Origin: Solanum dulcamara
Lineage: Eukaryota; Streptophyta; Magnoliopsida; Solanales; Solanaceae
Length of the DNA: 64,000 bases
Direction: 5' to 3'
Assembly (NCBI RefSeq): GCF_947179165.1
Contig: NC_077248.1
Span: 8,615,256-8,679,255, forward strand
Each line of letters starts with the position of its first letter. Within the stretch, counting starts at the first letter, position 1. Of the stretch, positions 47,201 to 61,126 are shown piece by piece. Below the pieces are notes generated by a model that was given only the letters and a program-made list of their open reading frames with translations, was not told the DNA's origin and did no database searches. A program made the position numbers and the translations under genes.

Positions 47201-47623
47201 TTTTACAAGATTCAATTCTATGAACTTTTCTAGCAAAAGTTCTTTTGCTGACTTGTCTATTGCCACCAAACCAAAGTCAGTAGGAAATCTTGCAGCCGGA
47301 TTTCTCCTCTCAATCCATTGCCATCCCTTAAACTTCAAGTTATCTTGAAGATAATTCCAGTGATCTTCAGCTTTTCTATACTGATAAAATCGAACAATAT
47401 AATTTTTGCTATCAGATTGTTGCTTCTGGTGATGGTGGCAATCATCAGAGCTACTAGAAATAAATGGCTCAGAATCTACTGATTCAGGCATAGTTAGTGT
47501 TTGACATTGAGGGAACTTCAGGAGTTGAACGAATAAAGATGAGTCGAAGCGGATGAGTGTATACACCAGAAGGAAGGGAATAAGAGAGAAGGAGAAGAAT
47601 GATTTTTTAGGAGTTTGAGGCAT
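38248..47623 (-). CDS. SBT6.1: Site-1 protease, subtilisin-like (SBT6.1/S1P)
   Basis: Membrane-anchored Golgi serine protease that makes the first cut in membrane-bound bZIP factors and processes some propeptides. Exons: 47623-47009, 44666-44538, 44369-44217, 43383-43267, 41888-41704, 40861-40598, 40517-39449, 39025-38549, 38467-38407 and 38330-38248. They sum to 3153 bases, 1050 residues plus TAG, close to the 1038 of the Arabidopsis protein. Features: N-terminal hydrophobic signal/anchor (about 8-25), prodomain ([20 protein letters not shown]), catalytic Asp234 (AIFDTGI), His265 (VGHGTFVAG), oxyanion Asn355 (VGNDGP), Ser431 ([12 protein letters not shown]), and a C-terminal transmembrane helix (about 1010-1032) with a basic cytosolic tail [11 protein letters not shown]. 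Nine introns are normal except the first, whose donor is GC (CAG|GCAAGT). All junctions keep frame, so the gene appears functional. The start is the first ATG of a long in-frame exon; a second Met occurs at residue 45. Confidence 0.97.
40945..40995 (-). mobile_element. RTE-type LINE 3' end fragment in S1P intron 5
   Basis: CAACAACAACTAC..CAAGTTGGGGTCGGC.ATATGAATCC is the complement of the well-conserved 3' end of plant RTE elements (GGATTCATAT.GCCGACCCCAACTTG..GTTGTTGTTG). An open frame continuing from exon 6 reads into it but is intronic. Confidence 0.7.
42040..42812 (+). mobile_element. RTE-type LINE C-terminal remnant in S1P intron 4
   Basis: The plus strand reads [20 protein letters not shown], then [19 protein letters not shown] and degraded LRW/VMS segments, the C-terminal region of plant RTE RT. 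It ends near 42812 with ATTATTGTTGTTGTTGTA, the usual RTE tail. Several stops are present. Confidence 0.75.
45331..45655. mobile_element. Probable MITE in S1P intron 1
   Basis: The ends GGGACAATTT (45340) and AATTATCCC (to 45645) are inverted and similar. Flanks AATGATAAA and AATGATGAT are a partial 8-9 bp duplication. The inside has repeated TATACACTGACTATATAATATAG-like words. Confidence 0.45.
46130..46690 (+). mobile_element. Ty1/copia RNase H and LTR fragment in S1P intron 1
   Basis: The plus strand carries broken RNase H sequence (KSKYWAMA-like, [16 protein letters not shown] and DIFTSS-like words). A purine tract (AGAAGGGGAG) and TGTCAGCTAGTCAAG at 46522 onward follow as a probable LTR start. 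Heavily mutated. Confidence 0.55.
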
Positions 47624-48780
47624 GTTTCAAGAATGATTATATCCCCATTAGAGCAATGAGGAGTAACCAAAGGTTTCAATCTGTACTTGAGCACAATCAA
47701 AATCCTGTTCTCTAGTTTGCTCTTATACTTGAATGATAAAAAATTGCTTTAATGGGAACTTTCATATCCCAATCCTCTAGAAACTATAACCTTCTTGGCT
47801 TCTTGAAAAGAGGGATGCATGTACTCAGCTAACAGTAAAATCACAAGCATATGATAAATACTGAACTTGTAACCAGGCCTGCCTTCTTGAAGGTTGAAAA
47901 GAGATACAACATTAGTTTGAGCAAAATTCAACTGAAAAAGAACTAAATTCCATACCAAGTGATTAAATGAGAATCTAAAAAAAAATCCAGTACTGGCAGC
48001 CTGGTAATAAAGGCCTAAAGGGTATCTCATGGTCTTATTTTAAGGGTATCTTGCAAAACAAAATATCATGAAAAAAAAACTCAAACTTTGGATCATTAAA
48101 CAAGACATACTCGTAATGTTAGGCATTTTAACCAAAATATTAAGGAAAAAATAAAATAAATCTGCACAGTAACTAAAGTTCCATCCAGACAGAAGGGTAA
48201 AGTGTAGACAAACCTTAGCTTAGGTAAAAGAGAGGCTATTTCCGATAGAATCCAGGCAGGTGGGCATCACTATTTATCATGTCAAGACGGAATTCCGGTT
48301 TGTTTTTGAAGGTGATCAAAAAGATTCGACGAAAACCAGCATGAGAGCAAAGTCACTTGCCGTCCGTTCACTCTCTGTTCAACTTCCACTTAGCTATTCT
48401 CTGAGCTTGCTTTCCAGTCTATCTTCAAAAGTAGAGAAGGTTAGATATTTCGCTTTTACTCAGTACACAGATTCTCGATTCCCGCTATTATTTGAAAATT
48501 GAAACCAGAATGTCATATGCAAAATTTTGGACTTTAAATAAAAGCGAAGAGACGTCACACTACTTTTCACTACAATCCATCAAAAAAATCATCTTAATTC
48601 GAGAAACCAAAGGGTTTGTTATGAGTAAATATTAAGCACTGCAATTTATTTATTTATTTTCCTTTTTGAGCTTCAATTGTGAAAAATTGCACAAGTAAGA
48701 ATTGTTTTAAAAAATCAAAGCCATAAAGTACACAATGATCAAGGGAACCACAAACATTGGAGGATGACGAACAGAGCTTC
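47624..48780. other. S1P upstream region
   Basis: It presumably contains the S1P promoter (minus strand). A degraded SINE-like piece (GGTAAAGTGTAGACAAACCTTAGC..GATAGAATCCAGGC) lies at 48195-48260. Short open frames at 47749-48030 and 48260-48502 have no recognised domain. Confidence 0.45.
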
Positions 48781-48782
48781 AA

Positions 48783-50282
48783 AACTTACTGACAACTTTT
48801 GCGCAAACAATTTGGTGAAACGCACAATAAAGGTTTCAGTTTTACAGCCTTATAAAGTAAAAGAATTTAATATGAGTAGTATTTAAATATAATTTATTAA
48901 GTTATTTTTATTTATTACATTATATGTTTTTTTCAAGAATTGAGCAATAATGTTTTCTTGTTTTGTCTCTTGCTATTTTTATTTTTTTTGGTAATCTTTG
49001 TCACTACTAGTTGATGACTAATATAATACTCCTAAACTACTCCATTCTGGATTTTGATTAAGAGGGTTCAAAATATAAAAAAGTAGACATACGAACTAGT
49101 TGAAGGGATTCGATATTTACTATATATATATATAAAAAAAAATATTTTAACCATATATAAATAATATTATTTTTTGTCGAATCATCACTGCGTGCATTCT
49201 GTACGAAGGAAAACAAAAAAACTACTCTAATAGAATGTCACTTGAATGACATCCCACATTGATTGTCTTTTCCCACCTTCCAACACACCTCATGATCACT
49301 CCGCCACTGTATTCCTCATCCCCATCGCTGTACCCCACCTCTCATATTATTTGTCTAGATTATATTTAAATTTTACATACAAAACACAAGAAAATAAATT
49401 AAAAAACCTACTTGTTTTCCTAAGAAACATTTTTCTTAATAGCAAACACACCCTTAGTTGTTCGTTTTCTCTTTGGGTGTGGAATTGGAGGATGAGGAAG
49501 AGAGGTAGAAAACTTACAAGTTTTGCGCAAACAATATGGTGAAACGCACAATAAAGGTCTCAGTTTTATAGAACTGACGGTGAGGACTGAATGAACCTTA
49601 TAAAGAATTTAGAGACCGTTTGGATGGGAACCAACTTAAAGTCCCTTTTTAGCTTTTGGACGTGTTTGTCTAATGCTAACTTTAAGCCAAAAGTTCTTAA
49701 AGTCAGTCAAAAATGAAAAGTTAGGATTTCTAACTTTTTTTTCCAAATGCTTAAAGTTATTTTGTTTGACCATGGAAATTATTTTTATATCCCTTATATT
49801 TTAACTAAATTCCCAAACTACCCTTTTTATATATATAAAAATAACTTTCAGCACTTCAAAATTCTAAAAGCACTTCATACATAAAAATTACTTTTTTTAA
49901 GCCCATCCAAACAGGCTCTTAATATGAGTAATATTTAGTCACACTATAATTTATTAAGTTATTTTTAATTATGAGATTATATGTTTTTTCAATAATCTTT
50001 CCTTGAGCTTGGTGTATAAGGAAAACAAAAAACCTACTCTAAACAGAATGTCACCTAAATGACATCTCATATTGATTTGTCTACTCCCACCTTCCAACAC
50101 ACCTCATACCTCATGATCACTCCATCAATCTATTCCCCATCCCGATCGCTCTACCCCACCTCTCATAATATTTATCTCAATTATATACAAATACATTTAA
50201 AATAATTTTACACACAAAACATAAGAAAATAAGTAAAAAACACCCCTAGTTGTTCTTTTTTTCTTTGGTTCTTTGGGTGTGG
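48783..50282. repeat. Two-copy tandem duplication of about 0.7 kb
   Basis: Copy A (48783-49492) and copy B (49509-50282) share, in the same order: TTTTGCGCAAACAAT.TGGTGAAACGC (48797 / 49521), AATTTAATATGAGTA.TATTTA, TTATTAAGTTATTTTTA, GGAAAACAAAAAA.CTACTCTAA.AGAATGTCAC (49207 / 50020), CACCTTCCAACACACCTCA (49277 / 50090) and CTTTGGGTGTGG. Copy B has a MITE (49612-49918) that copy A lacks. Copy A has extra AT-rich sequence at about 48960-49200. Confidence 0.88.
49609..49921. mobile_element. Harbinger-like MITE, TTA target duplication
   Basis: The element (49612-49918) has ends GAGACCGTTTGGATGGG and CCCATCCAAACAGGCTC and is flanked by TTA on each side. It is the same family as 29890-30269, with shared internal words such as TAAGCACTT / AAGTGCT and TTATATCCCTTA. 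It sits inside duplication copy B. Confidence 0.85.
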
Positions 50283-50459
50283 GCCTGTGGGGGGCTTAAC
50301 TTGAACAGTACTTTAATATTTTAAGATAATAAATATGAACTTCATAGAAGAATCGAAATTCCAACATAATACCCTAGATCAAAAACTGTTCGTTCACAAA
50401 CTCAAGATAGCTAATATAGCCTGTTACATGCTTGAAAGTATTTTGGTAAAAAGGACAAC

Positions 50460-53417
<2,958 letters not shown>

Positions 53418-53486
53418 GTTTGCTGAGTGACAGAGTGCTCCGACTTCAGGCTGTTGTTGCTGATGAAGAGATGCAGCAGCTTAATA

Positions 53487-53579
53487 AAACCCTAACCGGT
53501 CTATAAAAGAGTTCTGGGTTTGGGCTGAGTGAGAAGGATGTTGGGTCTAACAATGCTTTGGGCTGTATGCTTAGGCCCA
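53487..53579 (-). promoter_or_regulatory. RPS23 promoter: telo-box and three site II elements
   Basis: AAACCCTAA at 53487-53495 is a telo-box 70 bases upstream of the ATG. TGGGCT at 53521-53526 and 53559-53564 and GGCCCA at 53574-53579 are site II elements within 165 bases of the ATG. The same combination precedes RPL4. Confidence 0.75.
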
Positions 53580-53602
53580 GAAAATATTGCTAATGAAAGA
53601 TG

Positions 53603-54010
53603 GAAAAAACTACCTAATTATACAAATATTCCTACCATATTTACTAATAATTCTCCCTATAGTTTGAAATATTTATATATTGTCTCACTAATTAATATTC
53701 ATACCATATTTTCAGTCAAATACACTTAGATACATATATTTCTGCTATCAGATACACTCTGAAATGTAGATACATAGGAAGAGAGAGGTAAGCGAGAGAG
53801 TCAGTATATCCCAGATACATGCAAATTACACTACATACATATATATAGAATATCAGATACACTTAAGATACATTATGAAATATTGATACATAGAGAGATG
53901 AGTGAAAAGGGAGAAAGACGAGTGAGGGAGGAGAGTGGCAAGCGAGATAGGAGAGAGGCGAGCGAGAGAGTAAGTACATAACAGATACATGTCAATTTAC
54001 TTGGATACAA
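53603..54010 (+). repeat. Dispersed repeat, copy 2 (upstream of RPS23)
   Basis: It is homologous to 24750-25130 in the same strand orientation, with shared blocks ATAGTTTGAAATATTTA, AGATACAC, GAGAGAGGCGAGCGAGAGAG and GTCAGTATATCCCAGATACAT. This copy is longer because the purine-rich GCGAGNGAG section is repeated internally (53770-53800 and 53890-53975). It begins 24 bases beyond the last site II box. Confidence 0.75.
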
Positions 54011-55017
54011 TAAATTTAAAATAAATTACACTTAATTTTGACTCCATTTATATAGAGACGAAAATCTAGCACGGATTGTAATTTCTAAAACTCATGTGAA
54101 GGCATGTAATTAGGCCCTAAGCTAGTGGATTTGCATCGTTTGAATATAAAATATGTAGGAATAATAGATAGCCTCTTTCATTGACCCTTGTTTCAACTTA
54201 TTGGATGCTCAAGCACTCAAAATTTTTGTGAGTTTCTCATGTATAATAAAGTAGATTCACCCTCTTTCACAAATATTTAGATTTTCTATCGTCTGAGATG
54301 TGACAATGACCCTTTTTTGTTGTAGAGATTGAGCAAAAGAGTGAAAGGGACGAAGTGGTATGAAGTTGCTTGAACCTAGCGCTCGACCCAAAAGGGTAAG
54401 GGCAAAATTATTTGGATGGACTAACAATCCGAATTTCTTTTGAATAAATAGTATTCAAGAAAAGAAACTTCACCCCAAAAAAATCATAAAATCTATATTT
54501 GTTCATTCCTCTTTTCATCTTCTTATTTAAATAAAACCAATGTTACATCAAAATATTATTATTTTTTATTCATTTCTCAGATCTATTGTAACATCAACCT
54601 TTACTAGAGAACTTGTAAAAGTTATATTTTTTCTAAATCAATCAATTTGATATTGATATAAATTAAGAACATATATATTTCAAATATCAAATACAATGAA
54701 ATTGAGATTAATCCATAAGTTAGCATGTTGTGCATGTTTTGTGATTTTTAGATTGCAGCCCATTCCCTGGATTTTGCTAACGCAAGATGCTTTGTGCCCA
54801 AGACTTTCCTTTTTATGTTATTTTTTTGATGAATTACAGTTGATATTTACACGAAATGTCGATAAATTTCTAGCTGAAACAAATAATTATCATATGAAAA
54901 ATCATAGATTTTCATAATTTTATCTTGTTTGTGTTCAAGGTTAAAAGCACATACACACCCAACACTAGACGAGTTCATTGTATACAAATAGATCAATCCT
55001 ACCTTTAGGGTGTATTC
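54011..55017. other. Intergenic, no gene seen
   Basis: Nothing recognised on either strand. The last bases (GGGTGTATTC) and the sequence right of 60462 (TGTTCGGCATTTAGG) look like the two sides of an element interrupted by the copia insertion. Confidence 0.45.
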
Positions 55018-55521
55018 TGTTATAAAATAAACTAACCTAGCAAATTAAGAAGGAGAGAGTATGAGAAATAGAGAGAGGAGAGATTGAATATTGTTCCGCA
55101 TCAATTTTATATTGCAGAGAATGACTTTTATAGCCAAATAAATGAGTACAAATTGCCAAATGGGTCATACTTAAATGGACATCCAATGTCTACAAATTGT
55201 CAAGTGGGTCCTACTTAAATAGACATTTTACTCTTTAACACTCTCCCTTATATGTCCACGTAAAATATGTCTCATTAAATTTTTTACAAGAAATAATAAA
55301 CATAGCTATCGTAAACATCCATAAATATTGTGCCTCGTTAAAACCTTACTAGAAAAAACCCAGTGGGAGAAAGCCTAGTGAAGAAAAAAGAATACACACA
55401 TCTAGTAATACGCCTTGAGTGCTGCCTCATTAAAAACTATACCAAAAAAAAAATAGTGGGACAAAACTTTGGTTAAGGGAAAAAGAGTGCAATACGTATT
55501 TTACTCCCCCTGATGAAAACT

Positions 55522-56136
55522 TCATTTGATATCTCGAAGACGTCGCATTCTAATTTTGTATCTCATTTTCTCAAAGGTTGAAGTCGGCAATGCCTTGGTA
55601 AACATATCTGCTAAATTGTTACTTGAACGAACTTGTTGGACATCTATTTCACCCTTCTTTTGAAGATCATGAGTAAAAAATAATTTTGCTAAAATATGTT
55701 TTGTTCTGTCTCCTTTGATGTATCCTCCCTTCAGTTGAGCTATGCATGTTTCTTGAATGTGTTGAGTTATTGATCTTAACCAAATGCATTCTCGACTTGC
55801 TTCATGGATAACTATTATCTCTGCATGATTTGAGGAAGTGGCAATCATAGTTTGCTTTGTTGAACGTCATGATATAGATGTACCATCACATGTAAACAAA
55901 TAGCTTGTCTACGATCGACCTTTATGGGGATCGGACAAATATCCCGCATCTGCTTAACCAATCAATTGTGACGTGAATTCATTTAAGTAAAACAATCCTA
56001 TATCAATGGTCCCTTGGAGATATCTGAATATATGCTTAATTTCATTCCAGTGTCTTCGTGTTGGAGAAGAACTAAATCTTGATAACAAGCTTACAGAGAA
56101 AACTATATCTGGTCTAGAATTATTGGCAAAATACAT
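55522..56136 (-). pseudogene. copia connection and RNase H region
   Basis: 56136-55954 reads MYFANNSRPDIVFSVSLLSR and HIFRYLQGTIDIGLFY. 55848-55522 reads SSNHAEIIVIHEASRECIWL, IKGDRTKHILAKLFFTHDLQ and LADMFTKALPTSTFEKMRYK. A small deletion between IQET and CIAQLKGG removes the segment that normally carries a catalytic Asp (DNAAC). Confidence 0.85.
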
Positions 56137-56348
56137 TAATGCACTAATTGCACTAAGATATGGTATTTCAGCACCAATAAGCTCTTCATCATTTTCATGA
56201 TGTCAAAATGAATTTGTATTAATATCATGAGATCTCACAACCATTGGGGTACTCAATGGATGTGCTTTAATCATATAAAACCTCTTTAAAATATTTTTTC
56301 AGTATATGTTGACTGATGTACAAATATTCCATTTGTAAAATATTCAAT

Positions 56349-56828
56349 TTATAGACCAAGAAATTTTTTTATCTTTTCGAGGTCTTTCATTTCAAACTTC
56401 TTTTTCAGACATTTTACTGGCTTTGAAAGTTCTTTCGGAGTTTCAATAATATTCAAATCATCAACATATACTGCTATTACGATAAATTCAGATCCAAACC
56501 TTTTCATAAAGACACAAGGACAAATTGGATCATTTTTATATCCTTCTTTTAGCAAATATTCACTAAAACGATTGTACCACATGCGCCCTAATTGTTTTAA
56601 CCCGTATAAGGATTTCTGAAACTTTATTGAGCAAGTTTTTTGAGAATTCTTGTATGCTTCAGGCACTTTGAATCCTTCAAAAATTTTCATAAAAATGTCG
56701 TGGTCCACTGAGCCATATAAATAGGCAGTGACCACGTCAATTATATACATTTCAAGCTTTTCATAAACTGTCAAATTCATTAAATATCTGAAGGTAATTG
56801 CATCCACCACATGGGAATATGTTTCCAT
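56349..56828 (-). pseudogene. copia reverse transcriptase region
   Basis: A 159-codon open frame: DVVTAYLYGSVDHDIFM, KSLYGLKQLGRMWYNRFSEY, NDPICPCVFMKR, AVYVDDLNII (YVDD active site present) and EMKDLEKIKKFLGL. It is truncated by stops at both sides relative to a full RT. Confidence 0.9.
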
Positions 56829-57579
56829 ATAGTCAATGTCAGGCCTTTGCGAAAAACCGTAGGCTACAAGTCGTGCTTTATATCTTACGATTCACCTTTT
56901 TCATTTCGTTTACGCACAAAAACTCATTTGTACCCTACTGGCTTGACACCTTTAGGTATTCGGATTATTGATCCAAAAACTTCACGTTTTTCAAGTGAAG
57001 TTAACTCTACTTGAATTGCATCCTTTTATTTTGGTCAATAATTTCTCTGTCTACATTCATCGACAGATTTTGGTTCAAGATCCTTATCTTGTTGTATTAT
57101 TTCAATGACAACATTATAAGCAAAAATATTATCGACCACAATATCATTTCGATTCCACCGTTTCCCTGTTGAGACATAACTTATTGAGATTTCTTCATTC
57201 TCATTATTTTCAGGTACTTGGACATCCTCGGTGGTATCACCGTTTGTTATGTCTATGGCTCTTCTTGAGCAATTGCCTCCAAATTATGATCATCTTGATA
57301 ATTTATTCCTTTCCTTTTTTGAGGATTTTTATCTTTGAAACCAATTGGTCTTCTACATTTTAAGCGTGACCTAGACTCATCTGCCTAAACAAGTTGTTCT
57401 ACCGGGACATCAACTCGAACTTGAGCATTAGCAGCTGGGATATGCGATTTAATAACCCGTGGAAGGTTAGTAAATGCATCCGGTAGTTGATTTGCAATAT
57501 TCTATAAAAAAATCATCTTTTGAACTTCTTACTCACATTGATTTGTTCGAGGATCTAAATGAGATAATGATAATGAATT

Positions 57580-58248
57580 TCAATCTATCTCATTTTCCAA
57601 TTGTTCATGTTCTCCCCCTAATGTTGGGTATACTGATTCATCAAAATGACAATCATCGAATCTTACCGTAAATAAATCTCCTGTCATAGATTTTAAATAT
57701 TTTATAATAGAAGGAGATTCATACCCAACATATATTTCCAACCTTCTTTGGGGACCCATCTTTGTGCAGTGTGGTGGAGCAATTGGGACATATATCGCAC
57801 ACCAAAATATTCTAAGATGGGATATGTTTGCCTCCCTTCCAAAAGCCAACTGTAATGGAAAAAATTCATGAAAATTTGTTGGTCTTATATGCACAAGTGT
57901 TGCTGCATGCAAAATAGCATGCCCTCATATCGAAAAAGGAAGTTTTGTCCTCATTAGCAATGGTCTAGCTATCAATTGGAGGCGTTCAATCAATGATTCT
58001 GCTAGACCATTTTGAGTATGAACATGAGCGACCGGATGCTCAACTTTTATTTCAACCGACAAACAATAATCATTAAAGGATTGAGATATAAATTCACTAG
58101 CATTATCAAGATGAATTGTCTTTATTGCATAATCTGAAAATTGTATTCTTAACCTTATAATTTGAGCTAACAATCTCGCAAAAGCCATGTTGCAAGTTGA
58201 TAATAAGCACATATGTGACCATCTTGATGATGCATCTATCAAAATCAT
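57580..58248 (-). pseudogene. copia integrase region
   Basis: 58248-57925 reads MILIDASSRWSHMCLLSTCN, IHLDNASEFISQSFNDYCLS and NGLAESLIERLQLIARPLLM (second and third acidic catalytic positions). 57912-57580 continues with HLRIFWCAIYVPIAPPHCTK, RRLEIYVGYESPSIIKYL. A stop separates the two. Confidence 0.88.
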
Positions 58249-58416
58249 ATAATATTTAAATGATTCATGTGAAGGGTGAATTGACCCATATATATCACCA
58301 TGTATACGTTCCAGAAACGCAGAGAATTTAATCCCAACCTTAGTTGTTGATGGTTTAATAATCAGTTTTCCTTGGGAACAAGCAACACAAGATAATTCCT
58401 TAGATTGAGGAATTTT

Positions 58417-58937
58417 CTAATTCTTCAAAGTGTGTCCATGTGAATTCTCAATAATTCTGCGCATCATATTATAATCGAAATGGCCCAACCGGTCATGCCA
58501 AATGATAAAATCATTAGAGTCAGTAAATATTTTGTTTACTATAGCATGTGATTTAATAGTATCAATATTTGTATGGTACAATCCAGAAAAAAGTGCAGGT
58601 AATTTTTTATGCACAATTTTCTTCTCCGTATTTATTGTAGTAATATAAAGGTATTCAATCTTTCCTTCATTCGTAGTCTCAATATGATCGCCATTTTGAT
58701 GAATAACCTTGAAACTTAACAAGTTTTTTTAAGACTTACTACAATACAATGCATTACCAATATCGTTCCTCCAGGTAGTAATAAGGCCGCTCTTCCAGAT
58801 CCTTTAATCAATTTTGTACTACCGGATATTGTATTGACATAGGCCTTTTTCATAATCAAATGACAGAAATATTTCTTTTCTTTTAATATCGTATGAGTTG
58901 TGGCATTATCCAAAAGACACATATCTCCATTACTCAT
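58417..58937 (-). pseudogene. copia protease and gag-preintegrase region
   Basis: 58937-58716 holds the protease segment (MCLLDNATTHTILKEKKYFC). 58722-58417 holds the preintegrase zinc region start (IIWHDRLGHFDYNMMRRIIE). The frames overlap by seven bases with a shift. Confidence 0.85.
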
Positions 58938-59139
58938 CTTCGATCCAATTGAAGACTGAAAAATTTATTTATCTTCATAAAATAAAAATACATTATAAGA
59001 GATAAAGTAAGTAACAATATTGCTAGAAAAACATAAGTCTTTTTTTCTTCTTTCTTTTAAATAGATAAATGTAAAAACATGATAATTAAAAGTACATAAA
59101 AACGACAACATATTGTAAATCATATAATGAAATTAAACA

Positions 59140-60099
59140 TCAATTATAATCCTTAAAGAAGTCTTCAACCTCCAAATGAGTAATATCATTGAGGTCATTA
59201 AAATCGTTATCCTTCAAAGTCAGATTTGCTTTAATATTATCATTATACGAAGGTTTTGTCTCAACACTATTTTCAAATGCCAAGTGTGACTGTATCCGAG
59301 CATTAGAAGAAGAGGCACCACCTCTATTTGCCTTTCTTTTGAAGAAATTTTGATAAAGCCTTACAAAATGCTTAGGCGTCCGACATTCATTTTTCCAGTT
59401 GCCTTTCATGCTACAACGATGACGGTTACTTCTTGAAGGTCCACTTTGAGAACTCATATTGTTCTCCCTTTTATATTGACCACCACCACAACGATTATTA
59501 TATCGTCTTCTACCATTGTCATGTCCACATACATTATTGTGGCCTTGATTTTTATTGTCTTCTTTTAGACTGGTCATGTGCTTCTACCACATTTGCTTTC
59601 GGTAACGGAACAGTTCCAGTGAGACGGACTTCATAATTTTTCATTAAAAGAGCATTATATTGCTCAGCCATCGGAAGGTATGAGATCAATTCAGAGTATT
59701 TTTGAAAATCTTTTTCACGGTATTGTTGCTGTAATATCACATTAGAGGCATGGAAAGTAGTTAGTGTCTTTTCCAACATGTCCTTATCATTTATAGTTTT
59801 CCCACAAAATCATAACGATCCCTTGGCAATACTGTTGCCCTGAGGTGGTCATACCTTCCTTTTAAATCTATCCACAATTCAAGTGGATCTTTCACTGTCA
59901 AGTATTCAACCTTCGGACTTTCATCTAGATGACGACGAAGGAAAATCATAGTCTTTACTTTATCCTGACGTGATGCTTTATTTTCTTCGATTATAGCATC
60001 ACCAAGACCCTTAGCAGTAAGGTGAATTTCAGCAACAAGTACCCATGACAAATAATTTTTGTCAGAAATATCAAGTGCCACAAACTCCAATTTTGACAA
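59140..60099 (-). pseudogene. copia gag region
   Basis: 60099-59791 starts MSKLEFVALDISDKNYLSWV. 59779-59552 continues (EKTLTTFHASNVILQQQYRE). 59577-59140 has the knuckle region RHRCSMKGNWKNECRTPKHF, in which the first Cys and the His of the CCHC motif are lost. Three frames are needed to read it. Confidence 0.88.
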
Positions 60100-60467
60100 G
60101 ATGAAAATTAATTTAAAAATAACAAAGACAACTTAAAATTAAATTTTTTCAGTAGATATACCTAATATAGAAGTTAATTTTCTGGAAAAAAATTAGAGTT
60201 TCGTGTTGATAACGTGTTATAAAATAAATTAACTTAGCAAATTAAGAAGGAGAGAGTATGAGAAATAGAGAGAGGAGAGATTGAATATTGTTCCGTATCA
60301 ATTTTGTATTGCAGGGAATGACTTTTATAGCCAAAAAAATGAGTATAACTTGCCTACAAGTTGTCTACAAATTGCCAAGTGGATCCTACTTAAATGGACA
60401 TCCAATGTCTACTAATTGTCAAACGGGTCCTACTTAAATGGACATCCACTTGCTCTTTAACATGTTC

Positions 60468-61126
60468 GGCATTTAGGAAATTGTTTTCTTAAAAAAAAGT
60501 TGATTTCTTACTTACTTTTTAGTATTTGTTAAGTAAGCAACAAAATATTATCATAACAACATTTATATGTAAGGTAGAAAAACACTATAAAGGTGGGATA
60601 TTGGGTGGGGAGTGGGGTTCGTGGTGTAGCGGGATGGTCAAGGCATGGGAGTTGAATGGGTGGGGGGAAGACAATGAGCTTGGAACTTCACTTTTGAAAC
60701 TTGTTTTTCCATACTTTCAGTCATTTTTCGACTTGTTTTCCTAAAAGATCGTTTTCCAAAACATTTTAACCAACCAAACTTGAAAAAATTGGAAAACATA
60801 TCGTATACACTCAATCATGTTTCTTTGCTTCATTACATCTGCAGAATTTGTTCAAAATATCAGAGTAGACCAACTACCATATAAACTGAAGATTATAACC
60901 AAAAGAAATTACAACACTTAATATCTCCTTAGAGAGCCTACCAAATATTTGGCAACGGAGATCATACAGTGTTCTTAATTTCAAATAGCTATACAAAAAT
61001 CTTCTATGAGATTCATAAGGTGTATAGTAGATTTATTAACAAAAAAAACTGGAAATATAAACTAGACTATTATTATCATACAAATCAAACAGTGATTATT
61101 CAAAAGCAACCTGCAAAGATATGCTT
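60468..61126. other. Spacer with probable MITE sequence and ICR 3' region
   Basis: GTTCGGCATTTAGGAAATTGTTTTC at the left and GTTTTCCAAAACATTTTAACCAACCAAAC (about 60752-60780) look like inverted ends of a MITE. The part next to 61126 is presumably the ICR 3' untranslated region. No gene. Confidence 0.4.

Larger units (their letters stand above)
55013..60467 (-). mobile_element. Ty1/copia retrotransposon, full length but defective, reverse orientation
   Basis: On the minus strand the 5' LTR is 60462-60215 and the 3' LTR 55240-55018. Both start TGTTAAAGAG and end TTTATTTTATAACA. The presumed target duplications are TATTC (55013-55017) and TGTTC (60463-60467), 4 of 5 identical. CGTTATCAACACGA follows the 5' LTR as primer-binding-type sequence, and a GGGAGAG purine tract precedes the 3' LTR. 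gag, protease, integrase, RT and RNase H are all recognisable but broken by stops and frameshifts. It is the same family as 32551-37487, but keeps the RT-RNase H connection region that the other lost. Confidence 0.92.

Noticed and set aside
47749..48030. 93-codon minus-strand open frame upstream of S1P
   Set aside because: No motif; more likely S1P promoter or 5' untranslated sequence.
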